Assembly: GCA_000827265.1 (NCBI GenBank)
Contig: KN834749.1
Coordinates: 2,598,653 to 2,662,652, forward strand
Direction: 5' to 3'
Source: Collybiopsis luxurians FD-317 M1
Taxonomy: Eukaryota > Basidiomycota > Agaricomycetes > Agaricales > Omphalotaceae
DNA length: 64,000 nt
Part shown: piece after piece, positions 33,599-45,566 of the stretch
How the letters are laid out: every line of letters begins with the position of its first letter
Numbering within the stretch: position 1 is the first letter of the stretch
Made by a program: the position numbers and the translations under genes
The notes under the pieces: generated by a model
Told to the model about the DNA's origin: nothing
Seen by the model: the letters and a program-made list of their open reading frames with translations, nothing else
Database searches by the model: none

Positions 33599-35848
33599 AT
33601 GGAAGAACCAAAGGAAAATTCTGTACAAGGCTCTAGTGCAACGGAAGTTCCTGCTGAGATCCCAGGGAATCCGGATGTCGTGGACAATGTGCGTAATAAT
33701 CGTGCCTCCTGCTTGGATATCTAAATATGCTTTAATACATCCAGACTAACGCAACATCCATCACCTCTTTGTCGCCACGCAATTCAGAGGCGAATACAAA
33801 AATTCCAGCAGCTGTAGAGAATCTTTCTGAAAAAGCAGCACAGGCCTCGCGAAGACCCGTCACTCGTTCTTTATCAGGCCGGTCCGCAAAACGACGCATT
33901 CTCCAAGATAATTTCCACGATGGCTCATCCGATGACGCTGCCTCCCATGCCTCCGAAGCTGCCCCAGCCTCCAAAAGACAGAAAATAACAAGAAGAACGC
34001 GGAAATCTGCCGCAGCAGACGTGCCTGCTCAGGATTCTTCCCAGCCGCATGTAGCAGGTCTTAATTCACAATCGCCATCGCTTACCGAAAATAACAATGC
34101 TGACGGGTCATCAGAATCTGCTTCATCATCAACTGTCCCTACTGGTTCTGCTTCAATCAGCACTGCTCCGCTCATCGCGACCCGAATCGGTACCAAACGC
34201 GCCATGCGCGCTACGCTTCCCACCCCTGTACCGAACCTCACAAAAAAGAGCCGAGGACGAAGGGTCCCTGTGCGGGTCATCACCACCACTGGTGCGGAGA
34301 TAATTACGGATCCGGTCCCGCCCACAGGCAATACTACGCCGACGACTCCCAGCTCCACCCCCAAAGAGAAACGATCGTACGTTTGCTCCGTTGAAGGATG
34401 TGGGAAATGTTTTTACCGCGGAGAACATTTAAAGAGGCATATCAGGAGTATACACACACATGAAAAACGTTAGTTTTCTTTCGTTACTCTTTCTCGGAAC
34501 GGAAGATCTAAATTTTTTCTTTCATTTAGCTTTTAAATGTACCTATCCCGAGTGTGACAAACATTTTAATCGTCATGATAATCTGCTCCAGCATCTCAAA
34601 GTGCACAAGCAGGCTCAAGCTACTGCTGCTATGACTGCTTCCGGTGGACCTGTTGTCCTTCTTCCCACTGGGAAGACCAAGACAAAGGGCAAGTCGAAAG
34701 GGAAGGGGTCCAAGTCGACTAAAAACTATTCGGGTTCCAGAGGAAGAGGAAACCGAAGGCGGGCGTCTTCAGAGGAGGAAGATGATGAAGACGATGGTAA
34801 CGGGAGCGCTGACGAGGACAATAGTGGTGGCTCTGCCTCTTCTGACGCTGGAGAACAGGACGCTGTATCCAACCTTCTTTCCTTACGTGCGCCACTCAAG
34901 GGCGCGCCGACCCTTATTACGCCTCTTCATCATACCCTCACGTCGTCATACGCACCCCCGCTGTCCTCATTGGGTTCGATCTCATCTACAGCGACTCTCG
35001 TTGGGTCTGGTCCTGACTGGGGACATCATCATTCCGGGTCAACGTCGACCTCTGGTTTTCCCGGCGCCAAGCCGTATATCTCCCCCTTCGCCCCCTCGCT
35101 CCACGTCGCTCCTCATCATCATTCTGACACTCATAGTAAATCATATAACCCCCATATTCATACTGCCCATGGCCAAGGTCATCATTTGTCGTCTTCGGGA
35201 CAGTTTTCGCTCTCCAAAGCGGCTTATTCGTCAGGGGCGACCTCGTACGAGTCGTCTGCGACGGATGTCTTGCAACATTCTCCTAATGGGTATCACGGAC
35301 ATGGACATGGACATGGACATGTGCTTGGGCATGGGCATGGGCATGGGCACGAGATGGATGACGAGACGTTCCAGTATAATATGGCCATGTCGAGTTTGAG
35401 GAGTACGACGTCGACTACGTCGACGTTGAGGAGTACTAATGGGAATGGGAACGGGAAGAAGGATATTGATGGCCCCAATGGGAGTATTGAGACGAGTAGG
35501 AATGGGGATGGGTCGAATGGGCGTGAACATGGTCTTACTAAGGATATGTTCATAGGTGCTGGGGCTGGGGCTGGGCCGAATGGGTTGGGGTATGCTCAGC
35601 CTCCGGCCCATTCGCATGCGAACGGGAACGGGAATGTTGTGACGGATCCGGCTGCAGGTAATTCGCACTCGGCGCGTGGTCATCATCATCCTCATCATCC
35701 TCATCGAACAGGGTCTGCCGGTTTTTTGCCTTCTATGGCTTCTAGTGCGAACGGTCCGAATGGAAATGGAAATGGTATGACGATGCAGTCGTTGGAACCG
35801 AGGATTACGTTGCGCCCTGTGGGGAGTGAGCAGGATTGGAGGGCTTGA
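33599..35848 (+). CDS. Two-finger C2H2 transcription factor A
   Basis: Three exons, 33599-33688, 33745-34468 and 34530-35848, give 710 residues. Two adjacent C2H2 fingers lie near residues 245-300: CSVEGCGKCF...HLKRHIRSIH and CTYPECDKHF...HDNLLQHLKVH. Intron 2 cuts the linker between them. The Msn2/Msn4-like type binds DNA in the nucleus. Before the fingers is PVPNLTKKSRGRRVP, a basic motif shared with the second C2H2 gene of this window. After them come a Lys-rich stretch, an acidic patch, and low-complexity His/Gly/Asn runs, including alternating His-Gly near 35290-35352. The frame is intact. Target genes cannot be inferred. Confidence 0.9.
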
Positions 35849-36668
35849 TGGTGGATGGTTGACGGGATGCGAGAGTCATAATTCGTGATTAAGGTGCAGT
35901 TGAGGACCTACGTACAGCGAAACGGAACGTTGCGCTGGGTGCTGAATGAATGGGTAGTTGGTATGGTGTGTTTCTTTTCTGTCTTTTTCGTTCTGCTTTT
36001 CTTTACTTTGTTTCTTCTTCTTCAATATGATAGTTTAACTCGCTCTCTGTTCCATCTTCGTCAATCTTTTATCTTCAATCGCTGTATAGTTTTCGCTATC
36101 GTCCTGCTTTTTCACTGGCTCTTTGACTAATACTTGCACTTGGGTTTATGCTGCTCCCTCATTCATACATTCATTCAGTTCATTCGTTCAGTCTAGTTCA
36201 GTTCGTTTAGCTTTCAATTTCGTTTTTTTACATGTTCTTCATTTGTTCAATCTATTCCCGCAAAATTCTTGCTCTTGACCGTGAACCTTCAAAACAAAAC
36301 CTCCCGCTAGGTTTTTTCTTTCTTGGTTACGTACGTTCCTTTTAAATCAATGATTTAAGTGCTTTTTTGTTTTACTTTGGTATACAGATATATGTATCCT
36401 CCTATGTAGTCTTTTAGTTGTTTCTTTTAGGTACACTACTCACTCTCAAATGTATTTTTTTCTATTTGCATCTACTTTGATTCCACTTTGCCGCTTAGCC
36501 GCTTTAGTCTTTTAGCGCTCAGAACCCTGTTGATTATCACGTGGTAGAATTTGCACAAGCTTGGTCCAAACGCGTCTGCTCTTCACGACCACCACCAGTG
36601 TCACCGATTCGTTCCTCCTTGTTCCACATCCGTTCTTTCTTCCAACTCTCAACTCCATCCTACCCACC
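35849..36668. other. Pyrimidine-rich 3' and promoter region
   Basis: Strongly T/C-rich with CATTCA/GTTCA-type short repeats near 36160-36215. It contains the 3' UTR of the C2H2 gene and the promoter of the centrin gene. The open frame at 35885-36130 is low complexity and probably untranslated. Confidence 0.5.
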
Positions 36669-37320
36669 ATGTACGGCGCATCAAAATCCAAACGCCGCAC
36701 GCACTCTCGTCCCGAGCTGACCGACGAGCAGAAACAAGAAATCAAAGAAGCCTTTGAGCTGTTCGATACGGACAAGGACGGGCGGATTGATTATCACGAG
36801 CTCAAGGTTGCCATGAGGGCATTGGGCTTTGATTTGAAGAAGGCGGAGGTGTTGAAGATTCTTAGGGATCATGATAAGACGGGGCATGGGTTTATGGATT
36901 TTGAGGATTTCGCGAAGATTAGTGAGTGGTGGTTTTTTTTTTGATATTTGGGGGCTTTTTGAGCTAAACTGACGCCTTTTTTTTTTCTCGTTTTGTAGTG
37001 AGCGACCGGATATTAGCGCGAGATCCAATGGAAGAGATTCGACGCGCTTTTCAGCTTTTCGATAGTGATAACAAGGGTAGGATCGAGCTCAAGGATCTTC
37101 GGAGAGTAGCAAAGGAAATTGGGGATCGCTTGGAAGATGATGAACTGTGCGTTTTCCTTTCCATTTTTTGGGCCTCGCCGTGTTGCAAATTTTCGAAAGG
37201 TTGACGGTTTTTTTCTATTTTTTCCTCCCTAGACAAGCCATGATAGACGAATTCGATCTTGACCAGGACAATGCGATTAATGAGCAAGAGTTTTTCGCAA
37301 TCATGACGGACGACGCTTAG
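36669..37320 (+). CDS. CDC31: Centrin (Cdc31 family)
   Basis: Three exons, 36669-36921, 36999-37146 and 37233-37320, give 162 residues, the usual length. Four EF-hand units are seen: [36 protein letters not shown] and [12 protein letters not shown]. The inter-unit text ([41 protein letters not shown]) is typical centrin. Centrin acts at the spindle pole body (Cdc31/Kar1/Sfi1 half-bridge) and also in mRNA export (TREX-2) and DNA repair complexes in fungi. The first and third EF loops are fully canonical; the last has Asn at the usual Gly position. The gene is convergent with the MYND gene, 265 bp away. Confidence 0.95.
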
Positions 37321-37585
37321 CGCAGCGCGTGTCCGTGGCCCTTTCACATCTTTTTATCTCTGCTGTCCAATTATTTGTTTTCGTCATACAGGCTATGTGA
37401 GTTTTTTTCCCTTCAAGTGCCACTGCGACTGCTCGTCGAACGCTGAACTGAATCAATGTGTTATTTGATAGCCTATTGTACTCGTACGCTGTATTATCAT
37501 ATATATCTTCATCTTCCAAGTGTATGCACACCACTATATCCGCTGGACGCCTGTTAGTTTTCAAGATTATGGGCTCAAGCCGGGC

Positions 37586-39504
37586 CTACATCAGCCGGTC
37601 AATCTCATGTATCTCCGTCCTTGTATAGCCCCCGCCGAGACTTCCGCGTTCCGCTACGACGTCTCTCATTTGCTTCAGCATTTCTGGGTCCATTGTCGAG
37701 GTTGAAATGACGGTCGTAGTGCCGTCGGCGTGATGGACCGGAACACGAATCGAGCCTTGTTGGCTGATGCCGCTGGGAGTGATAGTGGTATCGATGACGG
37801 AGCATGGAGCGCCGGGTCTGCAAAAGGGCTTGTGGTTTTTCCAGTCCTATCGCGAGGATGATCAGTCCGGAGTCACTGCTGCGCGAAAGTGTGAGGAAGA
37901 CGAACCTCTTTTTCTGTGGTATGGAGAGACAATTCAGATTTTGAGTCAGTCCTAGAGAGTATTCCTCAGTGAACTACTTACGACAGCTAGCAGCGAATGA
38001 TGAGCATTTGTATCGAGAAAATCAGATTAGACACTTACGCTTTGCTACAGTAACTGGGTTTCTTGTCTCGATCGCATTTTCCAGAACCTGCGTTTGTGAG
38101 AGATGAGGATGACGAGGAGTGAGGAAGAAAGCGAGGGCTCACATTGAGACAACATTTTTCCCGTGTCAGATTCGATTCCACATCCAACGTTCGCGCAGCG
38201 ATATCGGTTCGGCCGCTTCATCATCTTTTTCTCTGCGGCCTGCTGCTCCAGTTTCATATACAGCGTCCGCTGGTCTGTGGCCTTCACTACCCACTTGAAG
38301 TGCACTAACAACTCTGGAACTTGGAGAGCAGACGTCAGAGGCTCAAAGTTTCTGGAAGCGAAACATAGGACGTTGGGTGAAGCCAAAACAACGGGTGTGT
38401 TCTCAGAGACGAGTCGAATGGCCTCGTCGGCGTGATAAGAAGCTGCGAACATATATCGAGCACGGACGTCACCAGTGTGCCCGGCGATGTACCAAAAGAT
38501 GAGCATGGAATGGGCCATGGAGCGAGTTTGAGGAGAGGCTTTTTTGTCCAACGCTGCTTTAATGAGGTACTGCCTGCTCAAGATACGATCTTGGGTGCAT
38601 TTAATACCGTACTTTAGCCTATGTAGATGTGTTTGTATATTAGACGCAGGAACGTATTGATTGACATATTGATGCTTCACCTCAGAGCAGCGTCGACAGC
38701 CTGTTGCGCGTCTCCTGCGTCTGCCTTTTTTCGGACTTCGTCCAATGTGATCGAGCTTAAAATTTCTTCAACTTGCTCCAAAGTGTTCGGTAGACGAGTG
38801 CGCATATCCGGACCATCCATATTGACAGCTCGTGGTTCGTTATTAGCAAATTCTCGAAAGTAATCCAGCATAGTTTGCATTTGCATTGCATCTGCATCGT
38901 GCAAGTGCAACGAAGAAGAAAAAGCCCAGGCGTTTGCGTCTCGCTTGAGAAGGTTTGAAAAGGAGATAGACTGTGGAGTTGAGAGAGCCGCTTGGGCTAT
39001 TTCAGCAAATCCAAGCATGGTCTTCATGTTTTTGTAGATCTCCTCGAAATGTGTATGAGCGAATTGGGTCATACTACCGACGAAATCAACTTTGCATCGA
39101 TCTTCTTTGACGCCGAGAGCTTTGAATTGCTCTTGAACGGCTTTTGCGAGAGCACGATCGTCTGTCGTGAGGGCCCAAGGAGCGAGAGGTTTAACTTTTA
39201 GATCGTAGTTTGTAAGAAATTGATGCATGAGACCTAGACAAATTTCGAGGGCAGCTTCTTTGGCTGTTTCGGGAAAGTATATAAGACCTGGTTCAGAGTC
39301 TTTCTTTCCTACAGGTAGAGTTTGGTTGGCAACGAATTGGCTTTCTTTCTGGATAATGAAGAGCATGTGAGCCGGGGGGGAGATAGGGATATACCTGAGA
39401 TCGAAATGCCAGGTGTTTGGTACCAAGCCAGAGGGAGCCATGCGCTTCCTAGGCAAGGAATTGTACTTTTGGACGATCTCTTTGTGCCACTCTAAGCTGG
39501 TCAT
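37586..39504 (-). CDS. MYND zinc-finger protein with micro-exons
   Basis: Six exons on the minus strand, 39504-38681, 38618-38143, 38087-38039, 37986-37982, 37913-37906 and 37846-37586, give 540 residues. The first 400 residues are helical without a clear domain. Then comes a complete MYND finger: C-x4-C (CANVGC), CSGKCDRDKK, YCSKACQKEDWKNHKPFC. The last half of the finger is spread over 5-nt and 8-nt exons; only this splicing gives the canonical CQxxDWxxHxxxC. MYND fingers bind proline-rich partners; no SET catalytic domain is present. The C-terminal segment (PSGISQQGSIRVPVH, MDPEMLKQM) looks conserved but is unknown to me. It is divergent to the GH35 gene. Confidence 0.88.
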
Positions 39505-39960
39505 GGTCTAGTTGAGAGTTGAAAGAGTGAGACAATTAGCGCCGGGATAACCTTGAGCGCTTCTTTACCACAACTTGAACTGCTGTTGTTGAACTGTTCA
39601 GTTCCTTTAATGCTTCTTGGAACGCCCAGAAGGAGCTGAAGAAGACCAGGTGAGTCTTCATTGATTGAAATCTTGCTGCAACTTTTCTATTAACAAAAGC
39701 ATGTGTCCCCACCAGGAATTCCCATCGTAATATTTCCAACCGTGTGAGACATACACTCGCTCCGAATTCTTGCTTGAGCGGTCCGTCAAGCTGTAAGAAA
39801 ATAAATATACGATGATTTTTAACTCTTCGAAGTCATCTCCTCGCGGGTCAGAGATCATGGGACTGAGATGTTACTACGTCAGGCAGTTATGGGGCAGTGG
39901 AGAAGTTATATAAACCCCTCAGCGAAATAAGGTGACCAGAACCCATCTTCTTATTCCAAA
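39505..39960. promoter_or_regulatory. Divergent promoter, MYND / GH35
   Basis: This 456-bp space separates the start codons of the MYND gene (minus) and the GH35 gene (plus). TATATAAA at 39907-39914 lies 47 bp before the GH35 start. No TATA was found for the MYND gene, which fits a housekeeping promoter. Confidence 0.6.
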
Positions 39961-42900
39961 ATGCGCGTATGGGTTACTGCGATGCTGTTTCCTGTCTTGT
40001 TGGCCTTTCTGGCTCCTCTTGGGTTGGCTTTCGAAGCTGTGCCGAATCCATTCAACGATCCTCTTCCCGCTCGTCATAGCAGGCGGAACTTGATTTCTCC
40101 GCGTTTCACTAACGAAGTCTCGTTCGACAACTTCAGTCTTTCCTTGCAAGGTCAACGGATTTTCCTACAGCAAGTCAAATTGTCTCTTTCTCTATTCTTG
40201 GATGCTTAATCAGATTTCCCTTACAGCTCTGGCGAATTCCACACATACCGTCTACCAGTCCCAGACCTATGGATCGATATTTTGGAAAAGGTTAAGGCCG
40301 CAGGTATTAATGGTGTCAGTGTGTATACGCTGATGGCCGCCATTAACCCCTCGAGGGGGGTAGTCGATTTTAATGACTGGAGGGCGCTGCAGCCGCTCTA
40401 CGATGCTGCAAAAGAAGCTGGAATATGGATCACGTTACGACCAGGTACGTTCGAAGCATTTCGGCATGAATATTACTGATCGTTCCCGTTGGTGTCTCCA
40501 ATTTTCTGTCAAACGTTCCCAGGTCCTGTGAGTCTACGGTCCAATTTTGTTTTATTCTCACTGTTGTATTCATGTCATGTTTTTCTATAGTACATCAATG
40601 CCGAGTCGACCGCCGGCGGAATTGCGCATTGGATCACCACTGAAATCGCTGGTCAGCTGCGTACAGCCGCGCCCGACTATACCGATGCATGGATGGATTA
40701 TGTCTTGGGTATCATTAACCAGACGTCGCCGAACCAGATTACCGAGGGTGGTCCGGTTATCCTGCTTCAAGTTGGTGAGTATTGAACAGGGATCTTTTTT
40801 GATTTCGCTAATGTGCATGTTCCTAGATAATGAGTACGACCAAGCGCAAGGTGCAGGCTATTTCGCTGCACTCGAAGCCGTGTATCGAAATTCCACTATC
40901 GTTATCCCGTTAACATACAATGACCCTGGAGAAGGCGATAACTTTATCAACGGAACAGTGAGTATGCGTATCTTATGTGCAGTTTATTCAATGATTGACC
41001 TATTCAATCTTAGGGAGCTGTCGATTTATACGGGTGTGTTGCATATCGCTTGAAGACACAGCGGTTGTTGACTGTGTTTTCTTCATCCAGATTTGATAGT
41101 TATCCGCAAGGATTTGACTGCGCAACTCCGCAGAATTGGAACCCCGTGGTTACTAATTACCATTCCTACCATGAATCGGCGAACCCATCTCAGCCACTAT
41201 ACATACCGGGTTCGTTTCTTCCGTTCTCAATGTAGATATCTTCGGATTTTTCTCATCCATTTCTTGTAGAATTCCAAGGTAACTCAAAATCACTTGAACG
41301 CTATGTTGCGCTACCCTAATACCCCTACCAAGGTGGATCATTCGATGCATGGGGCCCGACTGCTCCAGGTGAGCTTCAAATCAGCCGGGTATTTTTGATA
41401 TGCTCTCAACATCCGCTTGCTTAGGATACCCCCAATGTGAGATCCTGACAGGTCCTACCTTCCAGTCAGTGTTCAATCGCAATCTGTGGGCTATGAACGC
41501 GAAGCTCACCAGCTACTACATGATTTACGGAGGTAAGTGTTTGATGAACCATCACGAACTGAAAGTGAAGTTGATCAAATGTAGGCACTTCTTGGGGTGG
41601 AATTCCGTTCCCGTGAGTTTTCCTTTCCTCCTAATCGTCGAAACGTTCTGAGATACTTTTGACAGTGGTGTACGTTTGTGATGACCGCAGGGTATAACCA
41701 TCAGGAACTGATATTTTCTGTAGGTATACACATCATATGATTACGGCGCCACGGTACGCTCCTACGTTCTTTCGTTCTCTGGGTTCGGACATTGAAGTAT
41801 TTTTCCAGATCTCCGAAAACAGAGCGCTAACTGACAAGCACCCGGAGTTGAAATTACAAGGGATCTTCCTTCGAAGCACTCCCGACTTTTACAAGACGAA
41901 TTGGATTGGAGATTCCTCCAGCGGTCTTACTGCTGGTGGAGTCACCAACTCTGCCGCGTTTGTTTCGTTTATTCAGAACCCTGACTCTCGCGCGGGCTTC
42001 TGGATTGTCAGGCACAGCGACTCTACCTCTACGTATGTTTGTTCATCTTCTTTACTTTATGTCATCTATATCGTTGAATTACAGTGCGACTACCACTTTC
42101 AAGTTGAACGTTACTGTTGCATCGGGACAGAAACTGCAGATTCCTCTCGTTGCATCCGCCATCACACTCACCGGTCGTGAATCGAAAGTGCTTCTGACAG
42201 ATTACGCACTCGGGACGGGCTCAAGCTTGCTATATTCGACCGCGCAAGTATTCTTCTCCGGTGTCATTAATAACAAGCATATCGTCTTCCTGTATGGTCC
42301 ATCAGCTCAGCAACATGAGTTCGCACTTCCTATATCAGGAACGCCTTCAGTACACTCTTCCTCAATTACTGTCACTTCCGGTTCAAGGGTGGGCCTCTCC
42401 GGCAACGAGACGGTATTCACTGTTGCTTCAGGCTTTTCGGGTCTAGCTACTATCTTTGAATCCAGTACACAACTCGTGCTGTTCGCGGATACCAACACAG
42501 CAAAGACGTTCTTCTCTCCTGTCATTCCTGCCGCGTCTGGTGACTTTGTCAACTACTGGGGCATTGGCACAAACGAGTCTGTCCTCGTCGGTGGACCGTA
42601 TCTCGTGCGTTCCGCAAGTATCAGTGGCAGCGTTCTTGCCCTCAAAGGAGACCTTAACGTCACTGCTGGAGCTTCTAACACTCAGCTCACTGTCATCGCT
42701 CCCTCTAGCGTTACTTCGGTTACTTGGAATGGGGCTCGTGTGCCGATATCTGCTTCTGCGACAAGCTCATCTATCCGTACTGGAACCATCCCGGCTTCTA
42801 CTACTGCCAAGAACATTCGCGTTCCGGTTCTCTCAGGCTGGAAGTTCAATAATAGTTTGCCTGAAATTCTAAGTAGCTTTGACGATTCCAGCTGGGCGGT

Positions 42901-44241
42901 AGCGAACCACACCACCACTAATATTCCGTTCCCCATGAACTACGGAGATGGTCGAATCACCTATGGTTGTGATTATGGCTTGTGAGTGCTTTCTGCAACT
43001 ACTATCGTATCTTGTTTATTGAAGCACGTGATGGCAAAGCTGCGAGAACATTGTCCTGTGGAGAGGGCATTTCATCGGAACCGGTGCTGAAACCAGTGTC
43101 AACCTGTCCATCAATGGCGGCGAAGGTTCGTTTACTCTTGAACTAGACCCGTTCAACCTTTTCTCAGGATGACTGTTGCGTTTAGCCTTTGCCGCAAGTG
43201 TCTGGCTCAACGACGTTTTCTTGACAACGTCCTTCGGAAAGTAAGTTTCGTTATCCAAAACAATGCTCACTAGCTCACTTCCTTCATCAGCTCTACCAAC
43301 GACGAAAATTCGATAGCTGAGACTGATCAAAAGATTCCCTTCCCAGCGGGTGCGCTGCGCACCGGACAAGACAATGTTATCACGGTCGTTCAGGTTCGAA
43401 TGCTGTTCGTTCTCATTCGTAGCCCTTGACTGGAATCCTTATATAACAGGACAACATGGGTTTGGATGAGTCAGGATGTACGTATGCTCTTGTTCGATGC
43501 TGTACTTTTTTTGGTTTTCTGAGCTATTCCAGCCTCTACCAATGACCCCAAATCTCCTCGTGGCATCAGAGGCTACCACCTCAACAATGGCAACTTTACC
43601 GAATGGAAAGTTCAAGGCAAAGTCGGCGGCTATACTGGATATCTCGACAAAGTCCGTGGAGTCCTCAATGAAGGTGGTCTGTTTGGCGAACGTCAGGGAT
43701 GGCATCTTCCCGGATTTGATACTTCCTCTTGGGTATCCCGAAATCTCTCCCAGGGCTTGCCGAATTCCGCTGCGGGGGTAGGCTTCTTTGTGACGACGTT
43801 CGATTTGGACATTCCGGAAGGATTTGATGTATTGGTGTCGTTCACATTCGAGGAAGCGCTCGGTCAACCTTACAGAGTGTATCTCTTTGTCAATGGATGG
43901 ATGATGGGTAAGAGGGTTGGGAACTTGGGGTAAGTACTGTCGTTTTCAGTTGATTTTGACCTCTGGTCTCACCACTACGTTATCTAGACCTCAGTTCAAG
44001 TTCCCTGTCCATGAAGGAATTCTCGACTTCAGTGGAACCAAGTAAGTATCATGGCATTGTTCATTCACTAGTATCGCGACTGACTGCGTGTATCAGTACC
44101 GTCGCTGTTGCCCTTTGGGCCATGGAGCCTAACGTGACTGTCGCTCCTCAATTGGCACTCACTGTAGACGGTATCTTTACGGGAGGAGTGGGGAACATTA
44201 CTGTCAATAACCCTGTCTGGTCTCCAGTGGGGAGAGTATAA
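39961..44241 (+). CDS. GH35 beta-galactosidase, secreted
   Basis: Twenty-two exons give 1029 residues, the normal size of fungal family 35 enzymes. Exon starts include 39961, 40227, 40523 (5 nt), 40591, 40827, 41014, 41091, 41270 (9 nt), 41333, 41425, 41585, 41666 (4 nt), 41724, 41809, 42085, 43040, 43186, 43291, 43450, 43533, 43988 and 44097. A signal peptide (MRVWVTAMLFPVLLAFL) is followed by the barrel: HSGEFHTYRLP, RPGPYINAE, acid/base Glu in LLQVDNEYD (near residue 208) and nucleophile Glu in IPEFQGGSFD (near residue 296). Later beta domains end in the galactose-binding jelly-roll region. It should release terminal beta-galactose from plant polysaccharides outside the cell. Intron 1 is GC-AG. 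N-glycosylation sites are many. Confidence 0.95.
40523..40527 (+). other. 5-nt exon in GH35
   Basis: GTCCT lies between TTCCCAG and GTGAGT. It completes the Gly and adds the Pro of RPGPYINAE, a near-invariant GH35 motif. Confidence 0.85.
41666..41669 (+). other. 4-nt exon in GH35
   Basis: TGGT lies between TTGACAG and GTACGT. It makes the Pro-Gly of FPGVYTSYDY and is needed to keep the frame; without it the following exon is out of phase. An alternative with a donor a few bases away would change the motif. Confidence 0.75.
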
Positions 44242-44988
44242 GACACTGGACACTGGGAAAAAAAAAAGGACTCGTGCGATGAGAAATTGTATTTTCAATG
44301 AACGTGTGCTACTAAATTCTCAATGATGAAATGTTGCGCATCATGGGGCCTAAATTCATTGCAGTGAGCGAGCATGTGATGATTGAATGTGTGACTTACG
44401 CGCTACGTAACGCGACGTAACGCTTTCAAAAGCTAATTTTGTCGGAGCCATCTCAGCTTGTGCTATATGCCGAGAGCAACATACTTTGTTTGTGGAATGT
44501 GGTCACGGTCGAAGGAGATGGCTTGGTTGTCTGTCTGGCCGCATTTCATCGGTATGTCTGTATATGCTCTGTCCTTCGCGATAAGAGAATTCTACAATCC
44601 CCAGGCTATCCTCGCCCGCTCAATTTTTTTTTTGATGAGCCTTTTACTAAGTACCCTGACCTTGATTTCATTTAAAGTTTCTGTAGATATTGATTTCTAT
44701 CTCTAACTCAGAATGATTTCTTACACCTGATCTTGCTCTTCGAAGTGCTGCCTCCAATTGACCTTGATTACTCAATAATAGTAGTAGGTACATTATGGTA
44801 AACTGGTCGTTCGGGAATCGGACCTTGGCCAGTATATACATTCTATCCTATCCTCAAGCGCTGGTCTTATTTTAGTAAGAGCTCAGCTTGACGCGGTCTG
44901 CGTTTGGTTCCTCTCCATTATTAGAAGATCTTTCTACCGCATACTCGGATCGCATTCCTGCAGAGGCTATGTCACAATTACCCAGCTC
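44242..44988. other. Convergent 3' region
   Basis: This lies between the GH35 gene and the small secreted gene, whose 3' ends face each other. A10 near 44258 and overlapping short frames at 44439-44706 are not protein-like. Nothing else is seen. Confidence 0.4.
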
Positions 44989-45566
44989 CTACACCGCAGT
45001 GACGGTCTGAACAGGATTCTGAACCCCTTGCGCAAGGTTAACCAGATACCTCTGTCTGACATCCAGAGCATCCACTCGGCCTCTTGGGTGAGGATTCGCT
45101 GGAAAGTAAAAGCCAGTACACCGCGTCCTACATTCAGGCTCCAGCCCCGTTACGATGAATCCAACCCATGGCGCGGGAACTGGTGTAACATTATCCGCCG
45201 AAGTGCCTTTTGTTATTACGAGTGGCGGGAACGTGCGGTGGGCGTTATCGCCTTGCTGAAGATGGCCCTGAACCAGCGTCATAATATGCCGTATCCCATC
45301 CTTGGTAGCTTCGGTTAGCTCATCGACATTAACTTGGACTTTTATCTGCGGCTGCACTTCGACAGGTCCGCCGGGGCGATTTTTAGTCTTTGCGCGTACC
45401 TCGAGTCCACCGTCTTGAACCTGGGATATATAAGTTAAAGTCAAGAGGGCAGATCGATCATCAAAGGCTTCTTTGCTTCAAAAAATATCGTACTTACAGC
45501 GACCGGAGAGGCAAAAGCAGTAGCAGAAACGAACGCAGTGATGACAAACACGATGTTGAAGCGCAT
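44989..45566 (-). CDS. Small secreted protein
   Basis: Two exons, 45566-45498 and 45420-44989, give 166 residues. A signal peptide (MRFNIVFVITAFVSATAFAS) is encoded by exon 1. The mature part contains a segment similar to a linker (VQVNVDELTEATKDGIRHIM), a hydrophobic-aromatic PAPWVGFIVTGLEP, a CRTRC pair and RYLVNLAQGVQNP. No enzyme domain is recognised. A TTATAAAA box stands about 120 bp upstream (45685-45692). It may be an extracellular structural or effector-like protein; the role is unknown. Confidence 0.75.

Noticed and set aside
35231..35704. Met/Arg-rich minus-strand open frame
   Set aside because: It is a shadow of the His/Gly/Asn-rich tail of C2H2 factor A.
44800..44840. GGTCCGATTCC-like word that could be a tRNA T arm
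   Set aside because: No matching acceptor, D or anticodon arms are found at the right distances on either strand.
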